Shown: positions 20,601 through 26,961 of the stretch, one piece after another | Layout of the letters: every line of letters starts with the position of its first letter | How positions within the stretch are numbered: position 1 is the first letter of the stretch | IMG/VR virus record: IMGVR_UViG_3300047284_000191 | Span: 1-29,274 of that record | Origin: a virus | DNA length: 29,274 bases | Strand: one strand, 5' to 3' | The notes under the pieces: model-generated | The model's database searches: none | What the model was told of the DNA's origin: nothing | Seen by the model: the letters and a program-made list of their open reading frames with translations, nothing else | Position numbers and translations under genes: made by a program

Positions 20601-20828
20601 TCAATAGTTAGAAATGTTTTCAAGTAGGAGAAACCCATAACTTTCTCCTTCATCAGCATCAATCCACTCTTGATATTCTTGGTAGATAGCAAGAGCATTG
20701 CGCTGCTCATCACTATTTAAGTGTTTATCAAACTGACATTCCATGCGTTCTAATTGATCTTGAATAATGTCGTTTGCGTTATTACAAGGATCACGAAAGA
20801 GTTTAGTAAGTTTAGACTTACTGAGCAT
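20601..20828 (-). CDS. Hypothetical helical protein (75 aa)
   Basis: A 75-aa mainly helical protein: MLSKSKLTKLFRDPCNNAND, then IIQDQLERMECQFDKHLNSD and YQEYQEWIDADEGESYG. A good ribosome binding site (AGGAG) before the ATG at 20828 and overlap with the preceding small basic gene favour this start over an upstream in-frame ATG at 20933. It precedes the endonuclease-like gene by 13 bases and could be an accessory or control protein of that module; no helix-turn-helix is evident. Confidence 0.7.
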   Translation of the reverse strand: MLSKSKLTKLFRDPCNNANDIIQDQLERMECQFDKHLNSDEQRNALAIYQEYQEWIDADEGESYGFLLLENISNY

Positions 20829-20949
20829 TTTGTAGTCTCCTGAGGAACTGTTTTTTTGCTTTTTTGAGTTGACGAGTCCTAGCGGATCGCTTAGGACTCT
20901 TATCGTTTCGACCACGAGATCGTGGAGATTCATGTGATTTAAGGTGCAT
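20818..20949 (-). CDS. Small strongly basic protein (43 aa)
   Basis: A 43-aa gene: MHLKSHESPRSRGRNDKSPK, then RSARTRQLKKAKKQFLRRLQ. Nearly half of the residues are Lys, Arg or His. It lies directly behind promoter copy 9, has GAGG upstream and overlaps the next start by 11 bases. Another frame (from 20933) is open across the same bases but lacks a ribosome binding site. It may bind DNA or RNA; this is inferred from charge only. Confidence 0.6.
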   Translation of the reverse strand: MHLKSHESPRSRGRNDKSPKRSARTRQLKKAKKQFLRRLQNAQ

Positions 20950-20968
20950 TGTTTTGACCTCTTGAAGT

Positions 20969-21024
20969 ATAATAGGGTAAAACCCCAAGAGTGTCAAGGG
21001 GTTTGTGATTAGTGTTGCTTATCA
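20969..21024 (-). promoter_or_regulatory. Sigma70-type promoter with inverted-repeat element (copy 9), methyltransferase operon
   Basis: Minus strand: TTGACA (20992-20997), 17-base spacer, TATTAT (20969-20974). The element TGATTAGTGTTGCTTATCA occupies 21006-21024, GAT 10 bases from the -35. The -35 lies in the loop of an AAACCCC/GGGGTTT hairpin (20980-20986 with 20998-21004), which could also be a weak terminator (TTTT follows). Confidence 0.85.
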
Positions 21025-21031
21025 GTGATAA

Positions 21032-21265
21032 TCAAAGTTCAAACTCTCCTAATGCGCTATCTGTTTGTGATAATCTTTTTGCCCAAGTCATTCCACCTTC
21101 CTTACCTCTACAAGGATTTGCACAGTTCTGGCGCTTTTCTTCGGGTAAATTGTTGCAGACGAGACCAGCAAGATCTAGTTCATTCCCCTTCTTAGCTGTA
21201 CCAGACCAATAATGCTGTCCGTCGATCCACTTTGCTCCACAAACAGAGCATAATTTTGTTTCCAT
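21032..21265 (-). CDS. Putative zinc-ribbon protein (77 aa)
   Basis: A 77-aa protein with CSVCG near the N terminus (METKLCSVCGAKWIDGQHYW) and further cysteines in GLVCNNLPEEKRQNCANPC; these could hold a zinc ion. The C-terminal half contains KEGGMTWAKRLSQTDSALGE. Families of this look occur in cyanophages; function unknown. A strong ribosome binding site (AAGGAG) precedes the ATG and a late-type CTAAATA box lies at 21290-21296, so this gene may be expressed late. Confidence 0.75.
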   Translation of the reverse strand: METKLCSVCGAKWIDGQHYWSGTAKKGNELDLAGLVCNNLPEEKRQNCANPCRGKEGGMTWAKRLSQTDSALGEFEL

Positions 21266-21289
21266 AGATCGACTCCTTATAAGGTATAA

Positions 21290-21296
21290 TATTTAG
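21290..21296 (-). promoter_or_regulatory. Late-type promoter CTAAATA inside the accessory region
   Basis: Minus strand GACTAAATATTATACC just after the stop of the coiled-coil gene and 25 bases before the zinc-ribbon gene ATG. It shares the extended string CTAAATATTA with 8817. TATTAT within it could also serve as a sigma70 -10. Confidence 0.5.
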
Positions 21297-21298
21297 TC

Positions 21299-21724
21299 TC
21301 ACTTGAGACTTTGTTTCAATTCACTAACAACTGTGTGATAATTACTCTGAACTTGATCATACTTCACTTTGAGTTCATCAAGTTCAGAATCTACACGATA
21401 GAATAGATCTTGCAGTTGTTCATAATCAGTCTGTAGTGAATCGTATTCTACTTTGAGTTTATTATACTCATCAATAGCAGCACGATAATTCTTGTAGATC
21501 TGCTCTTTATCATTCTCAGTATAAGCAGGATCAAGAGGTTCAATATCCTCTACAGATCCTTTCACAACTTTATCCCATGCCTTCTCAAATGCTTCATCTT
21601 GTTTGTTGATAAAGTATTCAAGTAGTTCTGCTGCCATGTTAAGAACTTTGGGATCTTCTAGATTATCACGAATAAGATCACGAACAGTTAGATAGCTCGT
21701 GATCGTATTGCTGAGATCATTCAT
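21299..21724 (-). CDS. Coiled-coil protein (141 aa)
   Basis: The N-terminal half is helical (MNDLSNTITSYLTVRDLIRD); the C-terminal 75 residues form heptads (EYNKLKVEYDSLQTDYEQLQ; ELDELKVKYDQVQSNYHTVV), a likely parallel coiled coil. I take the ATG at 21724, which overlaps the upstream stop by 8 bases, over an in-frame ATG at 21751. No family recognised. A role as a structural or scaffolding piece is possible. Confidence 0.75.
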   Translation of the reverse strand: MNDLSNTITSYLTVRDLIRDNLEDPKVLNMAAELLEYFINKQDEAFEKAWDKVVKGSVEDIEPLDPAYTENDKEQIYKNYRAAIDEYNKLKVEYDSLQTDYEQLQDLFYRVDSELDELKVKYDQVQSNYHTVVSELKQSLK

Positions 21725-21902
21725 TACTGTCCAGTAGGGACTCGTCATCATCTATCATCCTTTTGATTGACTGTTCGATAATAGCAGTGATCTGTGCCTC
21801 TGTCAACCCATTTAGAAATGAATATTTTGGATCTTTTTCATCCCAAGAGATTGATAGAGTTCCATCTTCATTCTCTTCAACTTTAAGTGTATCTTCTTCC
21901 AT
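21717..21902 (-). CDS. Acidic hypothetical protein (61 aa), cyanophage type
   Basis: A 61-aa acidic protein: MEEDTLKVEENEDGTLSISW, then DEKDPKYSFLNGLTEAQITA and IIEQSIKRMIDDDESLLDSN. The 'W-D-E-x-D-P-x-Y-S-F-L-N-G-L-T-E' phrase is, from memory, widespread in T4-like cyanophages; function unknown. Both ends overlap neighbours. Confidence 0.8.
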   Translation of the reverse strand: MEEDTLKVEENEDGTLSISWDEKDPKYSFLNGLTEAQITAIIEQSIKRMIDDDESLLDSNE

Positions 21903-22087
21903 TATTCTCCTAAACTAAATTGATTTAAATGTTCCCACTTTGGTTCTTGTAATACATCTAGTCGATTCTGCAATTCGTACAATTCATTGGACAAACCTAT
22001 ATTTTCATCTTCCAGATACTCAACACGTTTCTCTAATTCAACAAGTTTCTCATGTAGAGATTTGATTGCAAGTTCCGTGAATTTCAT
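21902..22087 (-). CDS. Short coiled-coil protein (61 aa)
   Basis: The 61-aa product is one long heptad helix (LAIKSLHEKLVELEKRVEYL; EDENIGLSNELYELQNRLDV) with a short polar end. It probably forms a dimer or trimer, and may pair with the other coiled-coil protein downstream. Start lies one base after the preceding stop. Confidence 0.75.
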   Translation of the reverse strand: MKFTELAIKSLHEKLVELEKRVEYLEDENIGLSNELYELQNRLDVLQEPKWEHLNQFSLGE

Positions 22088-22088
22088 G

Positions 22089-22253
22089 TCAGTAATTTGT
22101 CGGAGTTGTACGATTTACAAGATTACCTTTCCCAGCTAAACTCTGAACCATAAGTTCAGTAAAACGTTCCATCTTTACTGGATGAACTGATGCTGGAGCA
22201 TGTGTAATTGCGTCTTTTAATGCTTTCAGTTCAATCCATTCGTCTTGTGTCAT
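22089..22253 (-). CDS. Hypothetical protein (54 aa)
   Basis: A 54-aa gene: MTQDEWIELKALKDAITHAP, then VKMERFTELMVQSLAGKGNL and a polar end. It resembles the next protein in having an 'E-x-F-T-E-L-x-x-x-S-L' segment, and so may share ancestry with the coiled-coil gene at 22087. A ribosome binding site GAGGACC is seen before the ATG. Confidence 0.7.
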   Translation of the reverse strand: MTQDEWIELKALKDAITHAPASVHPVKMERFTELMVQSLAGKGNLVNRTTPTNY

Positions 22254-22289
22254 GTGGTCCTCATTGGATTACCATACTATATTATCAAG

Positions 22290-22311
22290 AAACCCTGACA
22301 AAGCAGGGTTT
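22290..22311. terminator. Hairpin between genes (possible terminator)
   Basis: AAACCCTG (22290-22297) and CAGGGTTT (22304-22311) pair perfectly with a 6-base loop, 8 bases after the stop of the H1-like gene. The U tract in transcript direction is short (TTTCTTG). TTGTCA within it could serve as a weak -35 for the gene at 22253, again mixing terminator and promoter. Confidence 0.6.
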
Positions 22312-22319
22312 TATAATAT

Positions 22320-22634
22320 TTAATTTAGATTGCTGAAACATTCTGCAACATAATCTTTTCTATTGAGTTTATGTCGTTCGATGTATTTATGAACATGTGT
22401 TTCATGAGAGAACCAGCATACTTTCTTGCCCTTTGCTTCCTGATGTTCTAGACGATATGGGAACGTTTCATAAGGAAACTTATCCAGATCATTTGTGGGT
22501 TTAATGATCTGAATATCATCGACCTTCTTTACCCTAGGTTTCTTTGCTGGTGCTTTTGGTTTGGTTGCAGTCTTCTTAGCAGCAGGTTTCTTTGCTGCTG
22601 GTTTAGTTTCTTCAGTTTTCTTTGCTCGGGGCAT
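22320..22634 (-). CDS. Protein with histone-H1-like Lys/Ala tail (104 aa)
   Basis: The first 38 residues are a low-complexity Lys/Ala/Pro tail (KPAAKKPAAKKTATKPKAPA) as in histone H1 and bacterial H1-like proteins. The remainder is a small folded part: FPYRLEHQEAKGKKVCWFSH, then ETHVHKYIERHKLNRKDYVA. The folded part resembles an orphan domain common in cyanophages. The tail would bind DNA without sequence preference; a role in compacting phage or host DNA is inferred. The start overlaps the upstream stop (TGATG). Confidence 0.75.
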   Translation of the reverse strand: MPRAKKTEETKPAAKKPAAKKTATKPKAPAKKPRVKKVDDIQIIKPTNDLDKFPYETFPYRLEHQEAKGKKVCWFSHETHVHKYIERHKLNRKDYVAECFSNLN

Positions 22635-23029
22635 CAGCGTCCTGTAATGTCTGTGAAGTCCTGTATCCTACCACATCTGAAGTGAAGACGCAACCTGGGC
22701 CAATCCTCCCATTCACCATCCCAGTTGGCAACATGTATTTCAATATACTTTGTGAGATAGCATGGTTGATACTTACCATGCACACCAGTAGGTATCCATT
22801 CGTGATTAAAGAACTTCTTATCAGGATCATACTTAGGATGACTCTCTTCGTATATTTCTAATGTATGTGTGCCATGATAAGTTGGATACCACAAAAGACC
22901 ACTGGGATCTAACCAGTAGTCTGTCATTGTGCCACCAATACCATCCTCGATGTCTTTAGTTTGACACACTACATCTGTGAATTGTTCGCCCAAATCGTAA
23001 GATGAACGAAAGTAATCAAACATTCCCAT
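22634..23029 (-). CDS. Phage-conserved hypothetical protein (131 aa)
   Basis: A 131-aa protein beginning MGMFDYFRSSYDLGEQFTDV, rich in Trp, Tyr, Asp and His (TDYWLDPSGLLWYPTYHGTH) and ending in basic residues. The 'MGMFD' start and the W-D-P-S-G-L-L-W phrase look like a conserved phage orphan family; function unknown. It overlaps the thioredoxin-like gene by 14 bases. Confidence 0.8.
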   Translation of the reverse strand: MGMFDYFRSSYDLGEQFTDVVCQTKDIEDGIGGTMTDYWLDPSGLLWYPTYHGTHTLEIYEESHPKYDPDKKFFNHEWIPTGVHGKYQPCYLTKYIEIHVANWDGEWEDWPRLRLHFRCGRIQDFTDITGR

Positions 23030-23291
23030 GTTTTTCTACCGTAGCCCTCCAAAAGTCTGATGTCATGTTATTCGATCCCTCAATCTTAGCAACTACCACA
23101 CCATCAATCAAGGCAATTAGAGTTGGTGTAGCTTGAACACCACAATCAGTAGCAAACTGAGTCCATTGATTACCTTTTTTAGCATTGGTGATGGTGATAA
23201 CATTTTCCCATCCTTCTACCTTCTTCAGTTGTGTTTCGGCATACATGCAAGGTCTACATCCTTCTTGCACGAATAGATGAATCTCTGTCAT
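23016..23291 (-). CDS. Thioredoxin-like protein (91 aa)
   Basis: The active-site CRPC lies at residues 12-15 after a first strand (MTEIHLFVQEGCRPC). The cis-proline region is GVQATPTLIALIDG, followed by a strand GVVVAKIEGS and a final helix, all as in thioredoxin/glutaredoxin folds. It would reduce disulphides in the cytosol; its target may be phage ribonucleotide reductase, as in T4, but no reductase gene is in view. It overlaps neighbours at both ends. Confidence 0.88.
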   Translation of the reverse strand: MTEIHLFVQEGCRPCMYAETQLKKVEGWENVITITNAKKGNQWTQFATDCGVQATPTLIALIDGVVVAKIEGSNNMTSDFWRATVEKHGNV

Positions 23292-23458
23292 GTTGTTGTC
23301 ATCCTAAGTTTGTTAAAACTATCTATGAAGGTTTCCCATGCTTTATCATTAAAGTCTTTGGTTTCGTATGAGAAACGATACCCATTCTCTTCCTGTAGAG
23401 CATAATCAATTTCGCACTGAATCAGTGCTCGCAGTTGTTCAATCTGTTCTTTAGTCAT
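23288..23458 (-). CDS. Hypothetical helical protein (56 aa)
   Basis: I choose the ATG at 23458 (MTKEQIEQLRALIQCEIDYA), which overlaps the upstream stop as ATGACTAA. An in-frame start ten codons earlier is possible. The protein is largely helical (NDKAWETFIDSFNKLRMTTT). Function unknown. Confidence 0.7.
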   Translation of the reverse strand: MTKEQIEQLRALIQCEIDYALQEENGYRFSYETKDFNDKAWETFIDSFNKLRMTTT

Positions 23459-23630
23459 AAGGCACCTGTACATCTTTTTTCCATACATCAGTATAGCACA
23501 ACCACTTTTCTACTTGATGAGACATCTCAGCAGTCCAGTGTTGACCATTCTCATCAATCGCATCAAGATAATGAATACGAGTCTTAGGATCAATAGTTCG
23601 TGTGATGTATGTGAATTTTACTTTGTTCAT
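23451..23630 (-). CDS. Hypothetical protein (59 aa)
   Basis: A 59-aa gene: MNKVKFTYITRTIDPKTRIH, then YLDAIDENGQHWTAEMSHQV and a Trp-rich end EKWLCYTDVWKKDVQVPYD. Two beta strands with an acidic turn followed by a helix. Start overlaps the upstream stop (ATGA); stop overlaps the next start by 8 bases. No family recognised. Confidence 0.75.
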   Translation of the reverse strand: MNKVKFTYITRTIDPKTRIHYLDAIDENGQHWTAEMSHQVEKWLCYTDVWKKDVQVPYD

Positions 23631-24184
23631 TTCTCATCTACCCATACAAAAGAAAGACAATTTTTCATAAACCAACGACTAATCGCAGTCGGTTTCTTAT
23701 TCATATAATACTTCAAATATCCATTACCAAAAGTATAATATCCAACTTCTTTACCACCTGATTTGATTATAAAACTGGAAGTAATATTACTACCAGTCGC
23801 AGTAAGTTTAGAGTAATCTAATTTTGCTGGAAAACTTCCATTCTTGCGAGCATACTCAATATCCTCAATAATCCTTGTAATCTTTTTACTAAACTGATAC
23901 TCTTGATAGTATTTGAGTTGTGCGAACTTATACTCTACATCCTCAATCTGTTTATCAATCTTCTCACCAAACTCTTGTGAGATTTCTTCTAATGATTTGC
24001 GTGGTAGTTCAAGTTTGAGTTCTTGTGGCTCATTTGGAAGTGTGAAGTATTCTTTGAGAAGTTCATACTTTTCGTGTTCTTCACTCGCATTAGAAGACAA
24101 ACACATACACTCAAAGATATTCTTCACATCTGTGAGTGTTTTAATTTTACTTACATCAAGTTTGTGATTTAGTCGTTCAGTCAT
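23627..24184 (-). CDS. Hypothetical protein (185 aa)
   Basis: A 185-aa protein. The middle is a long helix, probably coiled coil (KSLEEISQEFGEKIDKQIED; EYKFAQLKYYQEYQFSKKIT), and the C-terminal part is mixed, with FIIKSGGKEVGYYTFGNGYL. No membrane segment. The C-terminal WFMKNCLSFVWVDEK is unusual for its aromatic content. Start overlaps the upstream stop by 8 bases (ATGACTGA). Confidence 0.7.
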   Translation of the reverse strand: MTERLNHKLDVSKIKTLTDVKNIFECMCLSSNASEEHEKYELLKEYFTLPNEPQELKLELPRKSLEEISQEFGEKIDKQIEDVEYKFAQLKYYQEYQFSKKITRIIEDIEYARKNGSFPAKLDYSKLTATGSNITSSFIIKSGGKEVGYYTFGNGYLKYYMNKKPTAISRWFMKNCLSFVWVDEK

Positions 24185-24755
24185 ACTTCCCCTTCTTCAC
24201 ATCGTTGAACCACACACCTTCAAGCAAACGACGAGTTTCACCATCAGTAATACGAACCAGCATCATACCATCAACAGGTTTCTTTTTCTTATACCAAATA
24301 ACATCAGTTGGATATTCCAGACGATAATAATTCTCACCATTATAAGAGACAATCTCAAATTTACCATCAAGTTCAAAATACATTCTTGGTTGAGATTTAT
24401 GTGTCTCAATCTCTTTGAGGAGTTCAAGTTTCTTTTGAAGCACTTTTATTTCTGCTTCTGTTTTTTCAATATCAGATTTGAAAGTCATTTGTTTCAAGTA
24501 AGGAGTAGCATCCATCACACCATCTTCCTTTGCTTGTCTAAAAGCATTACGCAGACCTTCATCTACTTGCTCTGGTGTTTGTGGTTTTGGTTGAAAGTCA
24601 GTCATTTTTTTCCTAGGGTCTAAAACATCACGGGCACGGTCAGCAATCTGTCTCAAACTAATGCGAGGGTCATTATAAGATGTGGGTGTCCAATTATCAC
24701 ACCAACTATCAAGTTCAACAATAACTCGTTCTAATGCTGATTGTGTTTTAGTCAT
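24177..24755 (-). CDS. Hypothetical protein (192 aa)
   Basis: A 192-aa protein with a helical N-terminal half (SALERVIVELDSWCDNW; RISLRQIADRARDVLDPRKK), a coiled-coil region near 110-130 (DIEKTEAEIKVLQKKLELLK) and a beta-rich C-terminal half (YFELDGKFEIVSYNGENYYR). It is the second largest gene of the orphan cluster after 29 kb; function unknown. It starts by overlap with the stop upstream (ATGA). Confidence 0.7.
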   Translation of the reverse strand: MTKTQSALERVIVELDSWCDNWTPTSYNDPRISLRQIADRARDVLDPRKKMTDFQPKPQTPEQVDEGLRNAFRQAKEDGVMDATPYLKQMTFKSDIEKTEAEIKVLQKKLELLKEIETHKSQPRMYFELDGKFEIVSYNGENYYRLEYPTDVIWYKKKKPVDGMMLVRITDGETRRLLEGVWFNDVKKGKYD

Positions 24756-24970
24756 TTACAATCCCTCGCAGGGTCAAAGTCAAGGTATTCTACCACAGGT
24801 TTTCTACAATACTCACAAAGTCGTTTCCGTGCTTCTTCCAGAGTATCATATCCACCATCAAAATAAACCTCATAGGCAAAGATATTATACCAAGAATACA
24901 AAAATTTCTCTTGTGGAAAATACTTTGTAGTATCACCATAAGTTTCTTTTTTGATACGATACTTTTTCAT
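24752..24970 (-). CDS. Hypothetical protein (72 aa)
   Basis: A 72-aa protein: MKKYRIKKETYGDTTKYFPQ, then FAYEVYFDGGYDTLEEARKR and LCEYCRKPVVEYLDFDPARD. 'Y-D-T-L-E-E-A-R-x-x-L' is the helix of a small two-strand, one-helix domain common in phage orphans. Both ends overlap neighbours. Confidence 0.75.
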   Translation of the reverse strand: MKKYRIKKETYGDTTKYFPQEKFLYSWYNIFAYEVYFDGGYDTLEEARKRLCEYCRKPVVEYLDFDPARDCK

Positions 24971-25134
24971 CTGATACCACTATCAAAGAGCTTTTTGAGT
25001 TCATGATAGACAAGCACCAAATCTCGGTCAGTAGATAGATGACCACAATCCTTTGCTCCTCTCAAAAATTCATAGAGTTCTTTTGCTTGTTGTTCTGTTA
25101 GTTCCAAGACATAAGATTTTTTGATTTCAATCAT
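24967..25134 (-). CDS. Hypothetical protein (55 aa)
   Basis: The ATG at 25134 follows a strong ribosome binding site (GGAGGAG), so I prefer MIEIKKSYVLELTEQQAKEL to a start six codons upstream. The protein continues YEFLRGAKDCGHLSTDRDLV and ends in a helix. It is an alpha-beta orphan; function unknown. Confidence 0.75.
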   Translation of the reverse strand: MIEIKKSYVLELTEQQAKELYEFLRGAKDCGHLSTDRDLVLVYHELKKLFDSGIR

Positions 25135-25303
25135 TTTCAATCTCCTCCACATTTACATAAGGAGCAGTTTTCCATTCACTCCACACATACTCATATGGAG
25201 GTGGGCATAATGCTCCATTTGCATCAACTCTAAGCATATGATACCGATACTGAATGTCTGGTTTCACTCCCAGTTCATTCTCAACGATACGAAGTTCAAT
25301 CAT
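25127..25303 (-). CDS. Hypothetical protein (58 aa)
   Basis: I choose the ATG at 25303 (MIELRIVENELGVKPDIQYR), which overlaps the upstream stop (ATGA) and has GGAG about ten bases before it. The rest is YHMLRVDANGALCPPPYEYV and a Trp-containing end. Beta-rich; function unknown. Confidence 0.75.
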   Translation of the reverse strand: MIELRIVENELGVKPDIQYRYHMLRVDANGALCPPPYEYVWSEWKTAPYVNVEEIEND

Positions 25304-25518
25304 TTCACAAAATCTCCAATCACAGGAACTTCTCCACAAATCTCATTCACTCTTACTACTGTTTGGTCTTTGAGTGCTTGACGACACTCCAAGTTTTTAT
25401 TGTATGTTTGTTGGAATAATACTCGTTGTTGTTGAGCATCATAGGTGATGATACTACCAGCAACGATTATACCAAAAAACAAACAAAAAATTGCCCAATC
25501 AAATCCATCAAATTTCAT
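25300..25518 (-). CDS. Single-pass membrane protein (72 aa)
   Basis: A hydrophobic segment at residues 8-25 (WAIFCLFFGIIVAGSIIT) follows an acidic N terminus; the remainder (YDAQQQRVLFQQTYNKNLEC) is polar with two cysteines that could pair if periplasmic. It may be a membrane-anchored protein with an exported C-terminal domain. Function unknown. Confidence 0.7.
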   Translation of the reverse strand: MKFDGFDWAIFCLFFGIIVAGSIITYDAQQQRVLFQQTYNKNLECRQALKDQTVVRVNEICGEVPVIGDFVK

Positions 25519-25691
25519 AGTGCCTCCAATTCCTCACACAATTCTAACACATCAGCACACATAATCACACCAGGGCTTTGTTGAAGTTGGTTGATTACCT
25601 CACGAATAGCAGCAGCAACTCCATCTTTTGGAAAGTTGTAAGTATCTTCTGCTTCGTATGCTCTCATAATCTTTTGTGCTCGTTCAGTCAT
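25515..25691 (-). CDS. Hypothetical protein (58 aa), MTxRAQK family copy 1
   Basis: A 58-aa helical gene starting MTERAQKIMRAYEAEDTYNF and continuing PKDGVAAAIREVINQLQQSP. Its first residues match those of the gene at 28292 (MTDRAQKLMDAIW), and both have an 'A-A-I-(I)R' segment, so they are likely paralogues. It ends in an acidic helix (CADVLELCEELEAL). Function unknown. Confidence 0.75.
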   Translation of the reverse strand: MTERAQKIMRAYEAEDTYNFPKDGVAAAIREVINQLQQSPGVIMCADVLELCEELEAL

Positions 25692-25899
25692 AGTTATAAT
25701 CAGTAGGATAAGAGGAGTTCAAGTATACACTTTCTTGATGACTTTCCCAACCATTTTCATTACCAATTTCATAAATTGCTCGGGCAAAGTTTAAAAGAGC
25801 ATCTTCTTGTAAAGGTTGCCACACTACATCACCAACATCACCAGAATAAAGTTCTCTCAAATATGATGAAGCAAGTTCAAGAATTTGTTCGTCAGTCAT
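25684..25899 (-). CDS. Hypothetical protein (71 aa)
   Basis: I choose the ATG at 25899 (MTDEQILELASSYLRELYSG); in-frame ATGs at 25902 and 25914 are possible. The protein continues DVVWQPLQEDALLNFARAIY and ends in a Tyr/Asn-rich tail. Mainly helical; function unknown. Both ends show the ATGACTGA overlap seen at several junctions here. Confidence 0.7.
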   Translation of the reverse strand: MTDEQILELASSYLRELYSGDVGDVVWQPLQEDALLNFARAIYEIGNENGWESHQESVYLNSSYPTDYNYD

Positions 25900-26152
25900 C
25901 ATTCCACCCATCAAAGTATTCAGTAAAAAAGTTTAAACTCAAACCAACCTTACCAACTTGAAAATCTACTCCAAATAAAGAATTAGTAAAGAATGAGAAT
26001 AGGATGTGTAATCCACCATCACTAAAAACTAAACGACTGGGATTTTCATAATGAACCCAGAGTAATGTTTTATTGTTGATGATACCAAACTGCCAAGTGT
26101 AGTCAGTATCACCATCGTCCCAAACTTTTTTATCGTATTGGAAGAGTTTCAT
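25892..26152 (-). CDS. Hypothetical beta-rich protein (86 aa)
   Basis: An 86-aa protein: MKLFQYDKKVWDDGDTDYTW, then QFGIINNKTLLWVHYENPSR and LHILFSFFTNSLFGVDFQVG. Rich in aromatic strands. Its start and general pattern (M-K-L-x-x-Y, W-x-F-x-I, F-S-F) loosely match the gene at 28092, so a distant paralogy is possible but weak. Function unknown. Confidence 0.7.
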   Translation of the reverse strand: MKLFQYDKKVWDDGDTDYTWQFGIINNKTLLWVHYENPSRLVFSDGGLHILFSFFTNSLFGVDFQVGKVGLSLNFFTEYFDGWNDD

Positions 26153-26409
26153 TTCAGTTCCTCTTCTTCTTTTTCAATATAATAGATGGCATTTAGAAAC
26201 TCAAGACCATACTTAGCAACTACAAATGCATCTTTGTCCTCAAAGAACCTATCACCTATAGTCCTCATATCATAACACTCTGAACCTTTATCAAAGAAGG
26301 CAATCACATAACAGTTCTCTTCTACGGAACCATTGCGGTGATACCACTTGACAAGTTCATACTTGTTGTTGCATTTACTCCAACGGAACTCTATGTTACG
26401 GAACCTCAT
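26149..26409 (-). CDS. Hypothetical protein (86 aa)
   Basis: An 86-aa protein: MRFRNIEFRWSKCNNKYELV, then KWYHRNGSVEENCYVIAFFD and EDKDAFVVAKYGLEFLNAIY with an acidic tail. Alternating strands and a C-terminal helix suggest a small beta-alpha fold. Start and stop both overlap neighbours (ATGA). No family recognised. Confidence 0.75.
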   Translation of the reverse strand: MRFRNIEFRWSKCNNKYELVKWYHRNGSVEENCYVIAFFDKGSECYDMRTIGDRFFEDKDAFVVAKYGLEFLNAIYYIEKEEEELK

Positions 26410-26609
26410 TCGTCAATCTCCATGATTTCGATGATAGATTTGATCTTTTGTAGGTTTTGCAAATGTTCCTCTACTGTATCATACTGTTCGCACAACCAAT
26501 CTAAACTACAATCTTCATAGTTAGTTTCTTCACGAATTTGCCATGATAGATCCTCTAGATCACCCTCAAGTTGGGGAATGAAATAATTGATAGTGTCAAT
26601 TAGAGTCAT
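26406..26609 (-). CDS. Acidic helical hypothetical protein (67 aa)
   Basis: A 67-aa helical protein: MTLIDTINYFIPQLEGDLED, then LSWQIREETNYEDCSLDWLC and EHLQNLQKIKSIIEIMEIDE. The overall charge is strongly negative. Probably a helical hairpin; function unknown. Coupled to both neighbours by ATGA overlaps. Confidence 0.7.
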   Translation of the reverse strand: MTLIDTINYFIPQLEGDLEDLSWQIREETNYEDCSLDWLCEQYDTVEEHLQNLQKIKSIIEIMEIDE

Positions 26610-26788
26610 GAATAATCCTCTTCATCAAAGGTAAAGTATTCGTAAATTGAAGACATCACAGCATCTTCGATGTGCTCAATAATAGCACCTTCAGTAGGAT
26701 TCTCTACATGTTTGTGTGCCCGTGAATAACCACGACGCACACCTTCTTCGATTGCTTGTTCTAAAATAACTCGAAACTTAGGCTTCAT
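26606..26788 (-). CDS. Hypothetical protein (60 aa)
   Basis: A 60-aa helical protein (MKPKFRVILEQAIEEGVRRG, then YSRAHKHVENPTEGAIIEHI, then EDAVMSSIYEYFTFDEEDYS). The phrase E-G-V-R-R-G-Y-x-R-A-H-K-H reads like a small phage helical orphan family. Function unknown. Confidence 0.75.
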   Translation of the reverse strand: MKPKFRVILEQAIEEGVRRGYSRAHKHVENPTEGAIIEHIEDAVMSSIYEYFTFDEEDYS

Positions 26789-26961
26789 TCTTCATCCTCA
26801 CAAGGGAACATTTCGTTGTATGCTTCATCAGTCAGCACAAGATACTCTACATTTTCAGAATCTTTGTGGTCTTCGTAATACACCATACGATAATGGTTGA
26901 AGTCTTTGAGGTCTGTGCTGCCGTATTCTACGACACCATCAACAAGGCAGAGGTAATTCAT
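26785..26961 (-). CDS. Hypothetical protein (58 aa)
   Basis: A 58-aa gene: MNYLCLVDGVVEYGSTDLKD, then FNHYRMVYYEDHKDSENVEY and an acidic end. Strands with a short helix. Both ends overlap neighbours by 4 bases (ATGA). Function unknown. Confidence 0.75.
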   Translation of the reverse strand: MNYLCLVDGVVEYGSTDLKDFNHYRMVYYEDHKDSENVEYLVLTDEAYNEMFPCEDEE

